The notes under the pieces are model-generated. The model was not told the origin of the DNA, did no database searches, and worked only from the letters and a program-made list of their open reading frames with translations. Of a stretch of DNA of 64,000 nucleotides, positions 9,695 through 20,743 are shown in pieces. Position 1 is the stretch's first letter. Every line of letters starts with the position of its first letter. Made by a program: the position numbers and the translations under genes. This DNA is from Gammaproteobacteria bacterium (GTDB lineage Bacteria > Pseudomonadota > Gammaproteobacteria > Acidiferrobacterales > SZUA-150). The DNA is taken from contig JAOUOD010000005.1 of assembly GCA_029880545.1 (NCBI GenBank), positions 186,001-250,000 on the forward strand, written 5' to 3'.

Positions 9695-9822
9695 ATCAGC
9701 GTGTCAAATCTGGATGTATGTCCAGTCATCCTGGAGGCGCTGGAGTAGCTGGTCCAGAGTCGATGGCGGCTGAATAGTGGTGTATCAACTGATAATCAGA
9801 CCCGGGTCGGGCCAGGAGTGGC

Positions 9823-10041
9823 CTAGCGTGCGCGGAATACTATGCGACCCTTGGTCAGGTCATAAGGGGTCAATTGCACTGTTACCTTGTCACCGGTGAG
9901 AATACGAATGTAGTGCTTGCGCATTTTTCCTGAAATATGCGCCGTGACAACGTGACCGTTATCCAGTTCAACGCGGAACAGGGTGTTCGGCAGTGTATCC
10001 ACTACCGTGCCTTCCATTTCTATGCTTTCTTCTTTTGCCAC
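9823..10041 (-). CDS. infA: Translation initiation factor IF-1
   Basis: 72 residues, an S1/OB-fold protein matching IF-1 end to end ([38 protein letters not shown], final GRIVFRAR). It binds the 30S A-site during initiation. It faces clpA convergently and follows bpt on the minus strand after a 125-nt gap. The clpA/infA adjacency is conserved in gammaproteobacteria. The two spare N-terminal residues compared with shorter IF-1 forms are normal. Confidence 0.97.
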   Translation of the reverse strand: MAKEESIEMEGTVVDTLPNTLFRVELDNGHVVTAHISGKMRKHYIRILTGDKVTVQLTPYDLTKGRIVFRAR

Positions 10042-10166
10042 TACGTTCTCTACTACACTGCATTCCGATGAAGTTGCCGGCTCGCGCTGTTAGCCGGGGT
10101 CGTGATCGCGCCGTATAATGCCGCAAAGGGGGCAGGGCGTAAAGCGCTCAGCGCCGCGAAAGCCGT

Positions 10167-10901
10167 TTAATTGTCAGATTCCTCGCTCATCAAATGCCAC
10201 TGACCGTCCGCAGACAGCGTCTGCAGCGGTTGAAAATTCTGTTTGTAAGACATTTTCGGGCTGTTTTCGATCCAATAGCCGAGATACAGCCATTCCAAAC
10301 CGTTTTTCCGGGCATATTCCACCTGCCACAGAATGGCCAGGGTGCCCAGGCCACGGCGCGATTGGTCCGGGTCAAAAAAAGTATATACGGCAGACAGGCT
10401 GGTCGGCTGCAGGTCGGCAACGGCAACGGCGAGTAATCGCCCGGTTCCCGGCTCCCGGAATTCCACGAACCGGGTGTCCACTGGTGTGGCGACCAGAAAG
10501 TCCGTGAATGTCTCGGGGCGGGGATTATCCATGCCGGCACCCTGGTGGCGCCGGTTTTGGTATTTCCCGTATAGTGAAAATACGGTGTCATCGAAGTAAG
10601 GCTCGACAACCCTGATATGCAGATCCCGGTTTTTTGCCAGCGTGCGTCGTTGTCCACGAGATGGCCTGAATTCAGCAATTGAAATGCGTACCGGGATACA
10701 GCCGCCACAGTGTGGGCAGTGGGGCCGGTAGACCAATTTGCCGCTGCGACGAAATCCAAGGCCGAGAAGCTTGTCGTACATGGCCGGGTTGACGGCCTGG
10801 TCAGGATCGAGAAACAGGATCTGGCTTTGCAGGTCCTGCAGGTAACTACAGGTCTGTGGCAGGCTCAGGTAAAGCGATGGCGCCTCGGTTTTGCGGTTCA
10901 T
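10167..10901 (-). CDS. bpt: Aspartate/glutamate leucyltransferase (Bpt/Ate family)
   Basis: 244 residues. The N-terminal cysteine motif of ATE-type transferases is present (PQTCSYL near 16-21 and CPHCGGCIPVRI near 62-73), followed by a GNAT-like C-terminal domain (SRRGLGTLAILWQVEYARKNG, YLGYWIENSPKMSYKQNF). Bacterial Bpt moves leucine from Leu-tRNA to N-terminal Asp or Glu, creating a ClpS-recognised N-degron; some members transfer arginine, and sequence alone does not settle the amino acid. It overlaps aat by 4 nt (ATGA), so the two transferases are likely co-translated. Confidence 0.92.
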   Translation of the reverse strand: MNRKTEAPSLYLSLPQTCSYLQDLQSQILFLDPDQAVNPAMYDKLLGLGFRRSGKLVYRPHCPHCGGCIPVRISIAEFRPSRGQRRTLAKNRDLHIRVVEPYFDDTVFSLYGKYQNRRHQGAGMDNPRPETFTDFLVATPVDTRFVEFREPGTGRLLAVAVADLQPTSLSAVYTFFDPDQSRRGLGTLAILWQVEYARKNGLEWLYLGYWIENSPKMSYKQNFQPLQTLSADGQWHLMSEESDN

Positions 10902-11650
10902 GGCACTTCACCGTCGATGAACCAGGGTGAACAGGGTCGAGCGCCGGCCCAGGAGCCGGGTTGGTCGGGGCCAGCCAGGGCACGACTGAGGTGAGTCATG
11001 AAGTCCTCTCGACGCAAATCAACGGCACCAAGGGTTTGCAAGTGCGGTGACGATACCTGGCAGTCGATCAGTTCAAATCGCCATTGTTTCAGTTGTTCGG
11101 CCAGGAATACCAGCGCCACCTTGGAAGCATCGGTTTCACGGCTGAACATGGATTCGCCGAAGAATGCGCGCCCGAGGCTGACGCCGTAAAGGCCGCCAAC
11201 CAGCTTGTCGTCGAGCCAGGTTTCCACCGAATGGGCGTAGCCTTGTTCATGCAGTATGCAGTAGGCCTCAATCATTTCGGGCAGTATCCAGGTTCCGGGA
11301 TCAGTAGCGTCGCCGGCCTCCTGTTCAGGTCGTCGCCGCCCGGCTCTCGATGCTGCGCAGGCACGAATAACCTGCTCAAATGCGTGATCAAAGCTGACGC
11401 GAAACTTTTGCTTGCGCAAGGTTTTTTTCAGGCTCTTCGAGATTCGAAGCTGGTCCGGAAACAAGGTCGCACGCGGGTCCGGTGACCACCACAGGATTGG
11501 CTGGTCATTGTTGTACCAGGGAAAAATACCGTGACCATAGGCTTCAAGCAGGCGCCCTGTTTGCAGGTCGCCGCCAATGGCCAGCAGCCCCTCCGGGGAG
11601 GCCAGCTCTGCCGGCGGAAAAGTAAAATGGTCTGGTGCAAGAATAAACAT
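10898..11650 (-). CDS. aat: Leucyl/phenylalanyl-tRNA-protein transferase
   Basis: 250 residues. Family signatures include FPPAELASPEGLLAIGGDL near the start, GIFPWYNNDQPILWWSPDPR (about 40-60) and GGLYGVSLGRAFFGESMFS (about 151-169). Aat attaches Leu or Phe to N-terminal Lys or Arg, producing a primary destabilising residue read by ClpS. It overlaps the downstream bpt gene by 4 nt and begins 19 nt after the acyltransferase-like gene, forming a minus-strand group that runs towards infA. Confidence 0.95.
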   Translation of the reverse strand: MFILAPDHFTFPPAELASPEGLLAIGGDLQTGRLLEAYGHGIFPWYNNDQPILWWSPDPRATLFPDQLRISKSLKKTLRKQKFRVSFDHAFEQVIRACAASRAGRRRPEQEAGDATDPGTWILPEMIEAYCILHEQGYAHSVETWLDDKLVGGLYGVSLGRAFFGESMFSRETDASKVALVFLAEQLKQWRFELIDCQVSSPHLQTLGAVDLRREDFMTHLSRALAGPDQPGSWAGARPCSPWFIDGEVP

Positions 11651-11669
11651 GATCGCAGTTTACGCGGAT

Positions 11670-12815
11670 TCAGCCCGGTTGTTGATGCCTGAACGGCGAG
11701 TCTTGCCCCAGTTCACTGATCTCTTCGCTCACGCCCTGGCTCTCATATTTCAGGTAGTCGGCAATAGCCTGGCGGAATTGCGGTTCGCGAACCCAGTGCG
11801 CCGAGTGAGTCGGGCTGGGCAGGAATCCACGCGCCAGCTTGTGCCGTCCCTGTGCGCCGGCTTCAAAACGCCGCAATCCGGTGTTGATACAATATTCAAT
11901 GGGACTGTAATAGCAGGTTTCAAAGTGCAGACTGTGATAATCATCATCGCTACCCCAGTAACGTCCATACAGCGTATCGCCGCCTTCGAGGAATAATGCG
12001 CCGGCAACTGTATTGCCCTGGTCGCGGGCAAACAAGAGGTGTACGTTACCGGGCATAGTGGCGCCCAGTTGTTCAAAGAACTCACGGTTCAGGTAGGCGC
12101 TGGCACCATGAATCATGATGGTGCGCCGGTAGAACCGGTAGAACCGATCCCAGTCAGCGGTCGTGCAAGCTTCGCCTGGTACACGATGCATCTCGATACC
12201 GGCATCGCTGACGTAACGTCGTTCGCGGCGCACTTTCTTTCTCTTGCGCGACGTCATGCCTGAAAGAAAGTCATCAAAGCATGTGTAATCATTGTTAGAC
12301 CAGTGAAACTGGAAGCTGCTGCGTGGCAGCAGGCCGTGACCGGCAAGCTGGTGCTTTTCTTCCTCTGTTGTAAACAACCAGTGCAGTGATGACGCATTGT
12401 GCAGTGTGGCCAGCTCAATGGCAGCGGCGCTTAGCTGCTCCCGTACCCATGATTGATCATGCCCCGCAAGAACCAGCAGGCGGTTCCCTGTTGCCGGGGT
12501 AAACGGAATGGCACCGGTAAGCTTCGGGTAATAATCCAGTCCGGCACGCATATAGGCATTGGCCCAGGCCCAGTCAAAAATATATTCGCCCCAGGAATGG
12601 CTCTTGAGGAAAAGCGGTGCCGCACCGATCAGGGATTGGTGATCGTCGTACAGCGCAAGATGCCGGGGTTGCCAGCCATGGTTCGGGCTAACGCAGCCAC
12701 TTTGTTCCAGCGCCGCCAGGAATTCATGTCGCAAAAACGGATTGTCCGTGCCTTCCAGTGCATTCCAGTCGGCGGCAGCCAGTTGAGTGATATCGTCAAT
12801 AATCCTGAGATTCAT
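11670..12815 (-). CDS. GNAT-type N-acyltransferase family protein (PF04339/DUF482)
   Basis: 381 residues from ATG 12815 (MNLRIIDDITQLAAADWNAL); the open frame extends upstream but that part has no protein-like character. The family pattern is visible: NPFLRHEFLAALEQSGCV, SWGEYIFDWAWANAYMRAG near 100 and a FEAGAQGRHKLARGFLPSPTHSAHW-type block near 330. It belongs to the FemAB-like fold used for aminoacyl transfer, but the substrate is unknown. It directly precedes aat (19 nt). Being next to two aminoacyl-transferases makes a link to N-terminal modification tempting, but this is inference only. Confidence 0.8.
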   Translation of the reverse strand: MNLRIIDDITQLAAADWNALEGTDNPFLRHEFLAALEQSGCVSPNHGWQPRHLALYDDHQSLIGAAPLFLKSHSWGEYIFDWAWANAYMRAGLDYYPKLTGAIPFTPATGNRLLVLAGHDQSWVREQLSAAAIELATLHNASSLHWLFTTEEEKHQLAGHGLLPRSSFQFHWSNNDYTCFDDFLSGMTSRKRKKVRRERRYVSDAGIEMHRVPGEACTTADWDRFYRFYRRTIMIHGASAYLNREFFEQLGATMPGNVHLLFARDQGNTVAGALFLEGGDTLYGRYWGSDDDYHSLHFETCYYSPIEYCINTGLRRFEAGAQGRHKLARGFLPSPTHSAHWVREPQFRQAIADYLKYESQGVSEEISELGQDSPFRHQQPG

Positions 12816-12977
12816 GGGCTGAGTGTAGCAGAGCGCCGGCAACGCAAAGGCAGGGGAAAATGCCCGGGATTTGCCTGATATCCGCAGATTATTTCCCTTG
12901 AAGCCCTTTGCAAAGCACTGGCTTTGGCCCAAAATAGCGCCCCCGACAGGACGGTTGATTCCAGGAAGCAGTCAGTT

Positions 12978-14138
<1,161 letters not shown>

Positions 14139-14148
14139 GGATATTGTT

Positions 14149-15018
14149 ATGAGTATTCTGGTTAACAAGGACACGCGTGTAATCTGCCAGGGTTTTACCG
14201 GCAAGCAGGGCACGTTTCATTCAGAACAGGCCATTGCTTACGGCACCAGCATGGTCGGCGGTGTTACGCCCGGCAAGGGTGGTCAAATGCACCTGGACAG
14301 ACCGGTATTCAATACCGTTGCCGATGCGGTGGCTGAAACCGGCGCCGATGCGACCATGATTTATGTGCCTGCCGCGTTTGCTGCAGATTCTATCCTGGAA
14401 GCGGCTGATGCCGGCATCAAGGTGATCGCCTGTATTACAGAAGGCATCCCGGTGCTGGATATGCTCAAGGTCAAGGCGGCATTGTCTTCGTATGATGCGC
14501 ACCTGATAGGGCCCAACTGTCCCGGTGTAATTACACCGGGTGAGTGCAAGATCGGTATTATGCCGGGAGCGATTCACAAGCCGGGCAAGATCGGTATTGT
14601 TTCCCGCTCCGGAACGCTTACGTATGAAGCAGTACACCAGACAACCGAGGCCGGTTTGGGTCAGAGCACCTGCGTAGGAATTGGTGGTGACCCGGTGCAT
14701 GGCCTGGGGTTTGTGGATTGCCTGGAAATGTTTGAAGCCGACGATCAAACAGAAGGCGTGATTATGGTTGGTGAAATCGGTGGCCAGGCCGAGGAAGATG
14801 CAGCCGCCTTTATCAAGTCCGGCATGAAAAAGCCGGTAGTGGCCTATATCGCCGGTGTTACCGCACCCAGGGGCAAGCGCATGGGTCACGCCGGCGCCGT
14901 TATTGCCGGCGGCAAGGGCACTGCTGAAGACAAGTTTGCCGCGCTGGAAGCAGCCGGTGTGCATACCGTGCGTTCACCCGCTGATATGGGCACACGCATG
15001 AAGCAGGTACTGGGTTAG
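14149..15018 (+). CDS. sucD: Succinyl-CoA ligase, alpha subunit
   Basis: 289 residues. It has the CoA-binding Rossmann region ([20 protein letters not shown]), [18 protein letters not shown], and the active-site [17 protein letters not shown] segment with the phosphorylated His near 245. It pairs with SucC, encoded 10 nt upstream. nadE begins 3 nt after its stop, so sucC, sucD and nadE probably form one transcript. Confidence 0.97.
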   Translation: MSILVNKDTRVICQGFTGKQGTFHSEQAIAYGTSMVGGVTPGKGGQMHLDRPVFNTVADAVAETGADATMIYVPAAFAADSILEAADAGIKVIACITEGIPVLDMLKVKAALSSYDAHLIGPNCPGVITPGECKIGIMPGAIHKPGKIGIVSRSGTLTYEAVHQTTEAGLGQSTCVGIGGDPVHGLGFVDCLEMFEADDQTEGVIMVGEIGGQAEEDAAAFIKSGMKKPVVAYIAGVTAPRGKRMGHAGAVIAGGKGTAEDKFAALEAAGVHTVRSPADMGTRMKQVLG

Positions 15019-15021
15019 GCC

Positions 15022-16647
15022 ATGACAACATCGCTGCGCATTGCGCTGGCGCAAATCAATCCACTGGTTGGCGATATTCATGGCAATGCCGAGCGCATGA
15101 AACAGGCGGCCGGTGAAGCCAGAACACTCGGCGCACACCTGGTAGTTTTCCCCGAATTGAGCCTGACCGGCTACCCGCCGGAAGACCTGCTGTTGCGACC
15201 GGGTTTTGTTGACCTGGCAGACTCCGTGCTCAACGAGCTGGCAGCGTCAGTCAGCGATATGGTCTGGATTGTAGGCCACCCTCATGGCAGTGACGGTGCT
15301 GTATATAATGCAGCATCGGTGCTGGTTGATGGCCGCGCAGTTGCCCGGTATCACAAGCAAGTTCTTCCTAACTACAGTGTCTTTGATGAAAAGCGCTATT
15401 TTGCCCAGGGCAGTGAAGCTTGTGTTATTGAGCTGAATGGCCGCAACCTGGGCATAACCATATGTGAAGATATATGGGATCCGAAACCTGTAGCCCTGGC
15501 CAGGGAAGCCGGCGCCGAGATTATTCTTAATCTCAATGCGTCACCCTTCCATGCAAACAAGTGGATAGAGCGCGAAGCTATTGTGCGCGAACGCATCAGT
15601 GAGCAGTCGTTGCCGGTGATTTATGTCAACCAGACGGGTGGGCAGGATGAGCTGGTATTTGATGGCGCATCGTTTGCCATGGATGCAAGTGGTGAGGTAA
15701 CGCATCGCGCATCAGCATTTGAACCAGAAGTCACCACGGTGGACTGGCTGGTGGACGGTGCGCTGACATCGCGTGATGGCGTTGTTGCCTATCCTGTCGA
15801 CGAGGCCTGTATCTACCAGGCACTGGTGCTGGGCGTATCCGATTACGTCAACAAGAACGGGTTCAATGGCGTGGTGATTGGATTGTCCGGTGGTATAGAT
15901 TCCGCGCTGACGCTGGCTATTGCTGTTGATGCCTTGGGTGCGGACCGGGTCGAGGCGGTAATGATGCCTTCCCGCTATACGTCCGACATGAGTCTTGAGG
16001 ATGCGCAGGCACAGGCCAGCGCGTTGGCGGTAAATTACCGCGTGATCGAAATTGAACCCATGTTCAACAGTTTCCTTGATGCGCTCAAGGATGAATTTGC
16101 CGGTCTCAAGATTGATACGACCGAAGAGAATATCCAGGCGCGCGTGCGCGGCGTGTTGTTGATGGCGATTTCCAACAAGCTGGGCAAGATGGTGTTGACT
16201 ACCGGGAACAAAAGCGAAATGGCAGTTGGCTATGCAACCCTGTATGGCGATATGGCTGGCGGCTTTGCGGCGATCAAGGATGTGTCCAAAACACTGGTGT
16301 ACAAACTGGCCAATTGGCGCAACCGCCTGGCGCCGGTTATTCCGCAGCGTGTCATTGATCGACCGCCATCGGCAGAGCTGGCACCGGATCAGAAAGACAG
16401 CGACTCACTGCCCGAATACCCGGTACTCGATGCAATCCTGCAAGCTTATGTGGAAAACGATATGTGTGCCGAGGAAATTGTGGCTCAAGGGTTCAATCCC
16501 GAGACAGTTGCCCGGGTAATTCGATTGGTGAATCTGAACGAGTACAAGCGTCGGCAGGCGCCACCGGGAGTGCGTATCAGTCGCAAAGCCTTCGGTCGTG
16601 ATCGGCGCTACCCGATAACATCGGGTTATCGCGGGAAAGCGAAATAG
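15022..16647 (+). CDS. nadE: Glutamine-dependent NAD+ synthase
   Basis: 541 residues, the long two-domain form. The N-terminal nitrilase-type glutaminase carries the Glu-Lys-Cys triad at about E45 (FPELSLTGYPPEDLL), K112 (HKQVLPNY) and C148 (ITICEDIWD). The C-terminal synthetase has the P-loop-like GLSGGIDSALT at about 290-300. It makes NAD+ from deamido-NAD with ammonia channelled from glutamine. It sits 3 nt after sucD and 74 nt before glnB, so NAD amidation lies beside the nitrogen sensor; nadC of the same pathway is at 21.4-22.3 kb. Confidence 0.96.
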   Translation: MTTSLRIALAQINPLVGDIHGNAERMKQAAGEARTLGAHLVVFPELSLTGYPPEDLLLRPGFVDLADSVLNELAASVSDMVWIVGHPHGSDGAVYNAASVLVDGRAVARYHKQVLPNYSVFDEKRYFAQGSEACVIELNGRNLGITICEDIWDPKPVALAREAGAEIILNLNASPFHANKWIEREAIVRERISEQSLPVIYVNQTGGQDELVFDGASFAMDASGEVTHRASAFEPEVTTVDWLVDGALTSRDGVVAYPVDEACIYQALVLGVSDYVNKNGFNGVVIGLSGGIDSALTLAIAVDALGADRVEAVMMPSRYTSDMSLEDAQAQASALAVNYRVIEIEPMFNSFLDALKDEFAGLKIDTTEENIQARVRGVLLMAISNKLGKMVLTTGNKSEMAVGYATLYGDMAGGFAAIKDVSKTLVYKLANWRNRLAPVIPQRVIDRPPSAELAPDQKDSDSLPEYPVLDAILQAYVENDMCAEEIVAQGFNPETVARVIRLVNLNEYKRRQAPPGVRISRKAFGRDRRYPITSGYRGKAK

Positions 16648-16706
16648 ATTATTGTGGTTGGAGTGCGGCCAGCGCTTGGTTACAATAGTTATACTGCATC
16701 AGGTAA

Positions 16707-17060
<354 letters not shown>

Positions 17061-17182
17061 GTTCTCGGGCGCGCTGCCCGGATCGGCTCGAAAGGGTTAG
17101 GGTGTTCGGGCGACTGGTGGCTTGCCAGCCGCGGGCGCCGTTTTCGCATCTCAGCGCCCGTCGACCGAACAAGGCGGTCCTG

Positions 17183-17983
17183 TCAGGAAAATTCCTTGGT
17201 GCGTGCCAGATCGGCGGCACCGGCCTTCAGGTAATCCGAGTTTGGAAAGTTTTTACTGAGTACGCGCAAGGTATCTTTCCTGAGATCGTCAAGGCCAATC
17301 TCTCCGTAGGTAACAGCCATAATTCCCAGTGCGTCTTCAACAGACCGGGTGCGCTGGTACTTTTCCAGGATGATTTTGCAGCGATTCAGGGTTGCGGTAT
17401 GCGCCTTCCGCTTAAGGTAGTACTGCGCCACCTTGATTTCATGACGCGCCAGTGAATCAAGCAGGTAGGCAGCGCGTTTGCGTGCATCCGGAGCATAGCG
17501 GCTGCGTGGGAACTTGTTTACCAGTTCCCGGAAAGTATTGAATGCTTCGCGTGCTGCGCGCGGGTCACGATCAGCCACGTCTGTTTCGATGCCGAGCATG
17601 CGACCCAGTGTGCCACCACGATTGTTGAAATTGATCAGGCCCTTCAGGTAGTAGACGTAGTCAATATTGGCATGCGTCGGATGCAGGCGGATAAACCGGT
17701 TTGCAGCAGACAGTGCCAGTTCCGGCTCCTCGTGCTTGTAATAGACATAAGCTACCTCAAGCTGGGCCTGCTCGGCGTAACGCCCGTAGGGATAGCGTGC
17801 TTCGAGCTGTTCGAAGTACTTGATCGCCGTTTCCTTGTTGCCGGCAGCAAAGGCATTTTTGGCTTCAACATAAAAGCGTTGCGGCGACCAGTCCTTGGTT
17901 GGATCTTCTTCGGTCGTGGCGCAAGCGCTGATCAGAAGGCTGGCTGCGATTACAGACCACAGGTAAATGATTCGACGTGACAT
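17183..17983 (-). CDS. bamD: Outer membrane assembly lipoprotein BamD
   Basis: 266 residues. The signal peptide ends in the lipobox LISAC with the lipidated Cys at 21. TPR-like repeats follow (FYVEAKNAFAAGNKETAIKYFEQLEARYPYG and similar), with conserved BamD segments HPTHANIDYVYYLKGL and FPRSRYAPDARKR. It is the essential BAM subunit that threads outer-membrane proteins to BamA; several barrel substrates are encoded in this window. It is divergent from rluD with 78 nt between starts, and faces glnB convergently without an obvious terminator between them. Confidence 0.95.
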   Translation of the reverse strand: MSRRIIYLWSVIAASLLISACATTEEDPTKDWSPQRFYVEAKNAFAAGNKETAIKYFEQLEARYPYGRYAEQAQLEVAYVYYKHEEPELALSAANRFIRLHPTHANIDYVYYLKGLINFNNRGGTLGRMLGIETDVADRDPRAAREAFNTFRELVNKFPRSRYAPDARKRAAYLLDSLARHEIKVAQYYLKRKAHTATLNRCKIILEKYQRTRSVEDALGIMAVTYGEIGLDDLRKDTLRVLSKNFPNSDYLKAGAADLARTKEFS

Positions 17984-18061
17984 AAGGTGTAATTAAGATA
18001 TGCTTGGGTCAGATTGGAATGGGCCTAATTGTAGGGTCATTGGCAGGTTTTGCAACAGATT

Positions 18062-19033
18062 ATGAGCGAAGAGCAGGTTTTGATACTGGAAGTGCCCGAA
18101 GACCTGGCCAATATGCGGCTGGATCAGGCGTTGTCGTCCATGGTGGCTGGACATTCCCGAGCCCAGTTGCAGCAGTGGATCAAGGACGGCCGGGTTTTGC
18201 TGGGAGACCGGCAGCCGAAACAGCGTGACCGGGTAGCCGCCGGTGACCGTCTCGAAATTCGTGTTCCCGAGCCAGAGCCGGCTGATGACTGGCAACCGGA
18301 GCCTATGGCGCTGGATGTCATCTACGAGGACGACCAGATCATGGTACTCAACAAGCCGGCCGGCCTGGTGGTGCACCCGGGTGCCGGTAATACCAACGGA
18401 ACACTGCTCAATGCCTTGATTGCTCATGCTCCCGGGATCGAGAACATTGCCCGCGCCGGGATTGTGCATCGGCTCGACAAGGATACCTCCGGGTTAATGG
18501 TGGTTGCCAAAACCGAGTCGGCTCGCCTGAACCTGGTAGAGCAGTTGGCTGAACACGCTGTCGCGCGCGAGTACCTGGCGGTAGTGAATGGGCTGATGGT
18601 GGCCGGTGGCACCGTGGATGAGCCCATGGCGCGTCACCCCAAGGATCGGAAGCGTATGGCGGTTGTACCCTATGGCGGCAAGGATGCGGTGACCCATTAC
18701 CGCGTCGAGGAAAAATTCCGTGCCCATACGCTGGTTCGGGCATCGTTGGAGACAGGTCGAACCCACCAGATTCGCGTTCACATGACCTATATCAACTACC
18801 CGCTGGTGGGTGACCCGGTTTACGGGGGGCGTCTCAAGTTTCCAAAAGCCTGTTCTGAATCCATGAAAGACGGCTTGCGCCGGTTTTCACGGCAGGCGCT
18901 GCATGCGACCCGGTTGATGCTGGAGCACCCGCAAACCGGGGAAGAAATGAGCTGGCACGTACCGCTGCCGCGGGACATGGAGGACCTCCTCGACGTATTG
19001 CGCGCTGATGCCCGGGAACATGCCGATGACTGA
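18062..19033 (+). CDS. rluD: 23S rRNA pseudouridine synthase RluD
   Basis: 323 residues from ATG 18062; an in-frame TTG at 18050 is less likely. An N-terminal S4 domain (MRLDQALSSMVAGHSRAQLQQWIKDGRVLL) precedes the RluA-type catalytic domain with the HRLDKDTSGLMVVAKT motif (catalytic Asp near 140). It modifies uridines of helix 69 in 23S rRNA (1911, 1915 and 1917 in E. coli). It is followed by pgeF with overlapping ends, the usual order. Confidence 0.94.
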   Translation: MSEEQVLILEVPEDLANMRLDQALSSMVAGHSRAQLQQWIKDGRVLLGDRQPKQRDRVAAGDRLEIRVPEPEPADDWQPEPMALDVIYEDDQIMVLNKPAGLVVHPGAGNTNGTLLNALIAHAPGIENIARAGIVHRLDKDTSGLMVVAKTESARLNLVEQLAEHAVAREYLAVVNGLMVAGGTVDEPMARHPKDRKRMAVVPYGGKDAVTHYRVEEKFRAHTLVRASLETGRTHQIRVHMTYINYPLVGDPVYGGRLKFPKACSESMKDGLRRFSRQALHATRLMLEHPQTGEEMSWHVPLPRDMEDLLDVLRADAREHADD

Positions 19034-19772
19034 GCAGTACGGCGCCAGCCTGATTGTGCCTGACTGGCCGGCACCGGCTTCAGTGAAAGCCGTTTCGACC
19101 ACCCGGATTGGCGGCGTCAGCCGGGGTGTATGGGGCAGTCTGAATCTAGGCCGGCATGTGAATGATCTGCCGGATAACGTGACGACCAACCGGGAACGGC
19201 TTGCACAGCTGGCGAGTTTGCCTGCCGAACCAAGATGGCTGAACCAGGTCCATGGTACAGCCGTGGTGGATGCGGCGACCGTATCCATAGCTGTTGATGC
19301 GGATGCCAGCTTCACCAGCCAACTCACAACGGTATGTGTTGTCATGACAGCCGACTGCCTGCCGGCACTGTTTTGCAACCGGCAGGGTACTGTGGTTGCC
19401 GCCGCCCATGCCGGGTGGCGGGGACTGGCTGCGGGAGTCCTGGAGCAAGCGCTCGTGGCGATGGCTGTATCGCCGGCGGATGTGCTGGTATGGCTGGGTC
19501 CGGCCATCGGGCCGCACGCCTTTGAAGTCGGTACCGAAGTGCGCGATGCATTTATCAGCCAGCATCCCGAAACGGCTACAGCTTTTGAGCCCGTTGCTGA
19601 TGGCAAGTGGCTGGCGGATATCTATAGTCTTGCGCGAATTCGCCTGGGTAGCGCGGGGGTAAGTGAGATATATGGCGGCGAATTTTGTACCTTCAGCGAT
19701 CCTGACCGGTTTTTTTCCTACCGTCGCGACAATGAAACCGGGCGCATGGCCAGCCTGATCTGGCTTGCGTGA
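19026..19772 (+). CDS. pgeF: PgeF/YfiH (LACC1-type) multicopper-fold enzyme
   Basis: 248 residues from ATG 19026 (MTEQYGASLIVPDWPAP), chosen because GGGAA at 19013-19017 is 8 nt away; ATGs at 19008 and 19020 are alternatives. Family metal and active-site motifs are intact: NQVHGT near 75, MTADCLPALF near 105 and AAAHAGWRGLAAGVLE near 125. Known activities of the family are purine nucleoside phosphorolysis/deamination and quality control of peptidoglycan precursors. The start lies inside the rluD end, so translation is probably coupled. Confidence 0.92.
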   Translation: MTEQYGASLIVPDWPAPASVKAVSTTRIGGVSRGVWGSLNLGRHVNDLPDNVTTNRERLAQLASLPAEPRWLNQVHGTAVVDAATVSIAVDADASFTSQLTTVCVVMTADCLPALFCNRQGTVVAAAHAGWRGLAAGVLEQALVAMAVSPADVLVWLGPAIGPHAFEVGTEVRDAFISQHPETATAFEPVADGKWLADIYSLARIRLGSAGVSEIYGGEFCTFSDPDRFFSYRRDNETGRMASLIWLA

Positions 19773-19843
19773 ACCGGCTGGACTGGATGCGACATTCAAG
19801 TATGATTCGTCGACTTTAACCGGGACGGGGCGCAGAGCTGAAT

Positions 19844-20689
19844 ATGGATTCGTTGTTATTGTGGATAGTGGTATTTACCGCCATGGGTGGCGTGCTCAGC
19901 GTCAGCGGCGCCGGCCTGTTCCTGGTGCTGCCGCGACACCTGGCTGACCGCATTCTGCCATCGCTGGTGAGTTTTGCCATTGGCGCACTGCTCGGCGCGG
20001 CATTCCTCGGTTTGTTGCCGCATGCCCTCGAGAATCCGAAAGTAACCGACGTTCACGATATTACGTTCACTGTGCTCATCGGTTTGCTGGTGTTTTTTGT
20101 CCTGGAAAAAATGGTGCTCTGGCGCCACTGTCATCACGCCGAGTGCGAGGCGCATGGAACCGAGTTACACGCTGATCACGATCACGATCACGATCATGAC
20201 CATCACCATGGGCATGGTCCGGTGGCGGCGGCCAATAATGATGTCAGTGCCGGCAAGCTGATCCTGGTCGGTGATGCCATGCACAACCTGGTGGATGGCG
20301 TACTGATTGCTGCCGCGTTCCTGGTCGATGTGCATTTGGGTATGGTGACGGCGCTGGCGGTAATTGCCCATGAAATTCCGCAAGAAGTGGGTGATTTCGC
20401 CATCCTGCTGCAGGGCGGAATGAGTCGCAGCAAGGCATTCATGTTCAATATTCTTTCAGGACTGACCAGTGTGATTGGTGGCGTGCTGGCCTATTTCTTT
20501 CTCGCCGATGCAGAATCTGCCGTACCGTACGTACTGGCGTTGGCGGCATCGAGCTTTATCTATATCGCTGTAGCCGACCTGATCCCAGGGCTGCACAAGC
20601 GTACCGACATTTCAGAAACACTTGCCCAGGTATCGTTGATCGGCGCCGGTGTTGTTGTAATCTACTTCGTACACTCATCGCTGCACTAG
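19844..20689 (+). CDS. ZIP-family divalent metal transporter
   Basis: 281 residues with about eight hydrophobic helices. A His-rich cytoplasmic loop HADHDHDHDHDHHHGHG lies at about 108-124, typical of ZIP carriers. The metal-site helices HNLVDGVLIAAAF (about 148) and HEIPQEVGDFAILL (about 178) carry the conserved His and Glu ligands. It imports zinc or a similar divalent ion; iron or manganese cannot be excluded. It is 71 nt after pgeF. No Zur or Fur box was recognised in the gap. Confidence 0.92.
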   Translation: MDSLLLWIVVFTAMGGVLSVSGAGLFLVLPRHLADRILPSLVSFAIGALLGAAFLGLLPHALENPKVTDVHDITFTVLIGLLVFFVLEKMVLWRHCHHAECEAHGTELHADHDHDHDHDHHHGHGPVAAANNDVSAGKLILVGDAMHNLVDGVLIAAAFLVDVHLGMVTALAVIAHEIPQEVGDFAILLQGGMSRSKAFMFNILSGLTSVIGGVLAYFFLADAESAVPYVLALAASSFIYIAVADLIPGLHKRTDISETLAQVSLIGAGVVVIYFVHSSLH

Positions 20690-20743
20690 TTACAGGATTC
20701 CGGGTTGGTGCGCCTCGCCAGGATAGAGCCAACACGGAAGGCA

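Noticed and set aside
20170-20211. GATCAC-like tandem DNA repeat
   Set aside because: It is the coding sequence for the His/Asp-rich loop of the ZIP transporter, a known feature of that family, not an independent repeat element.
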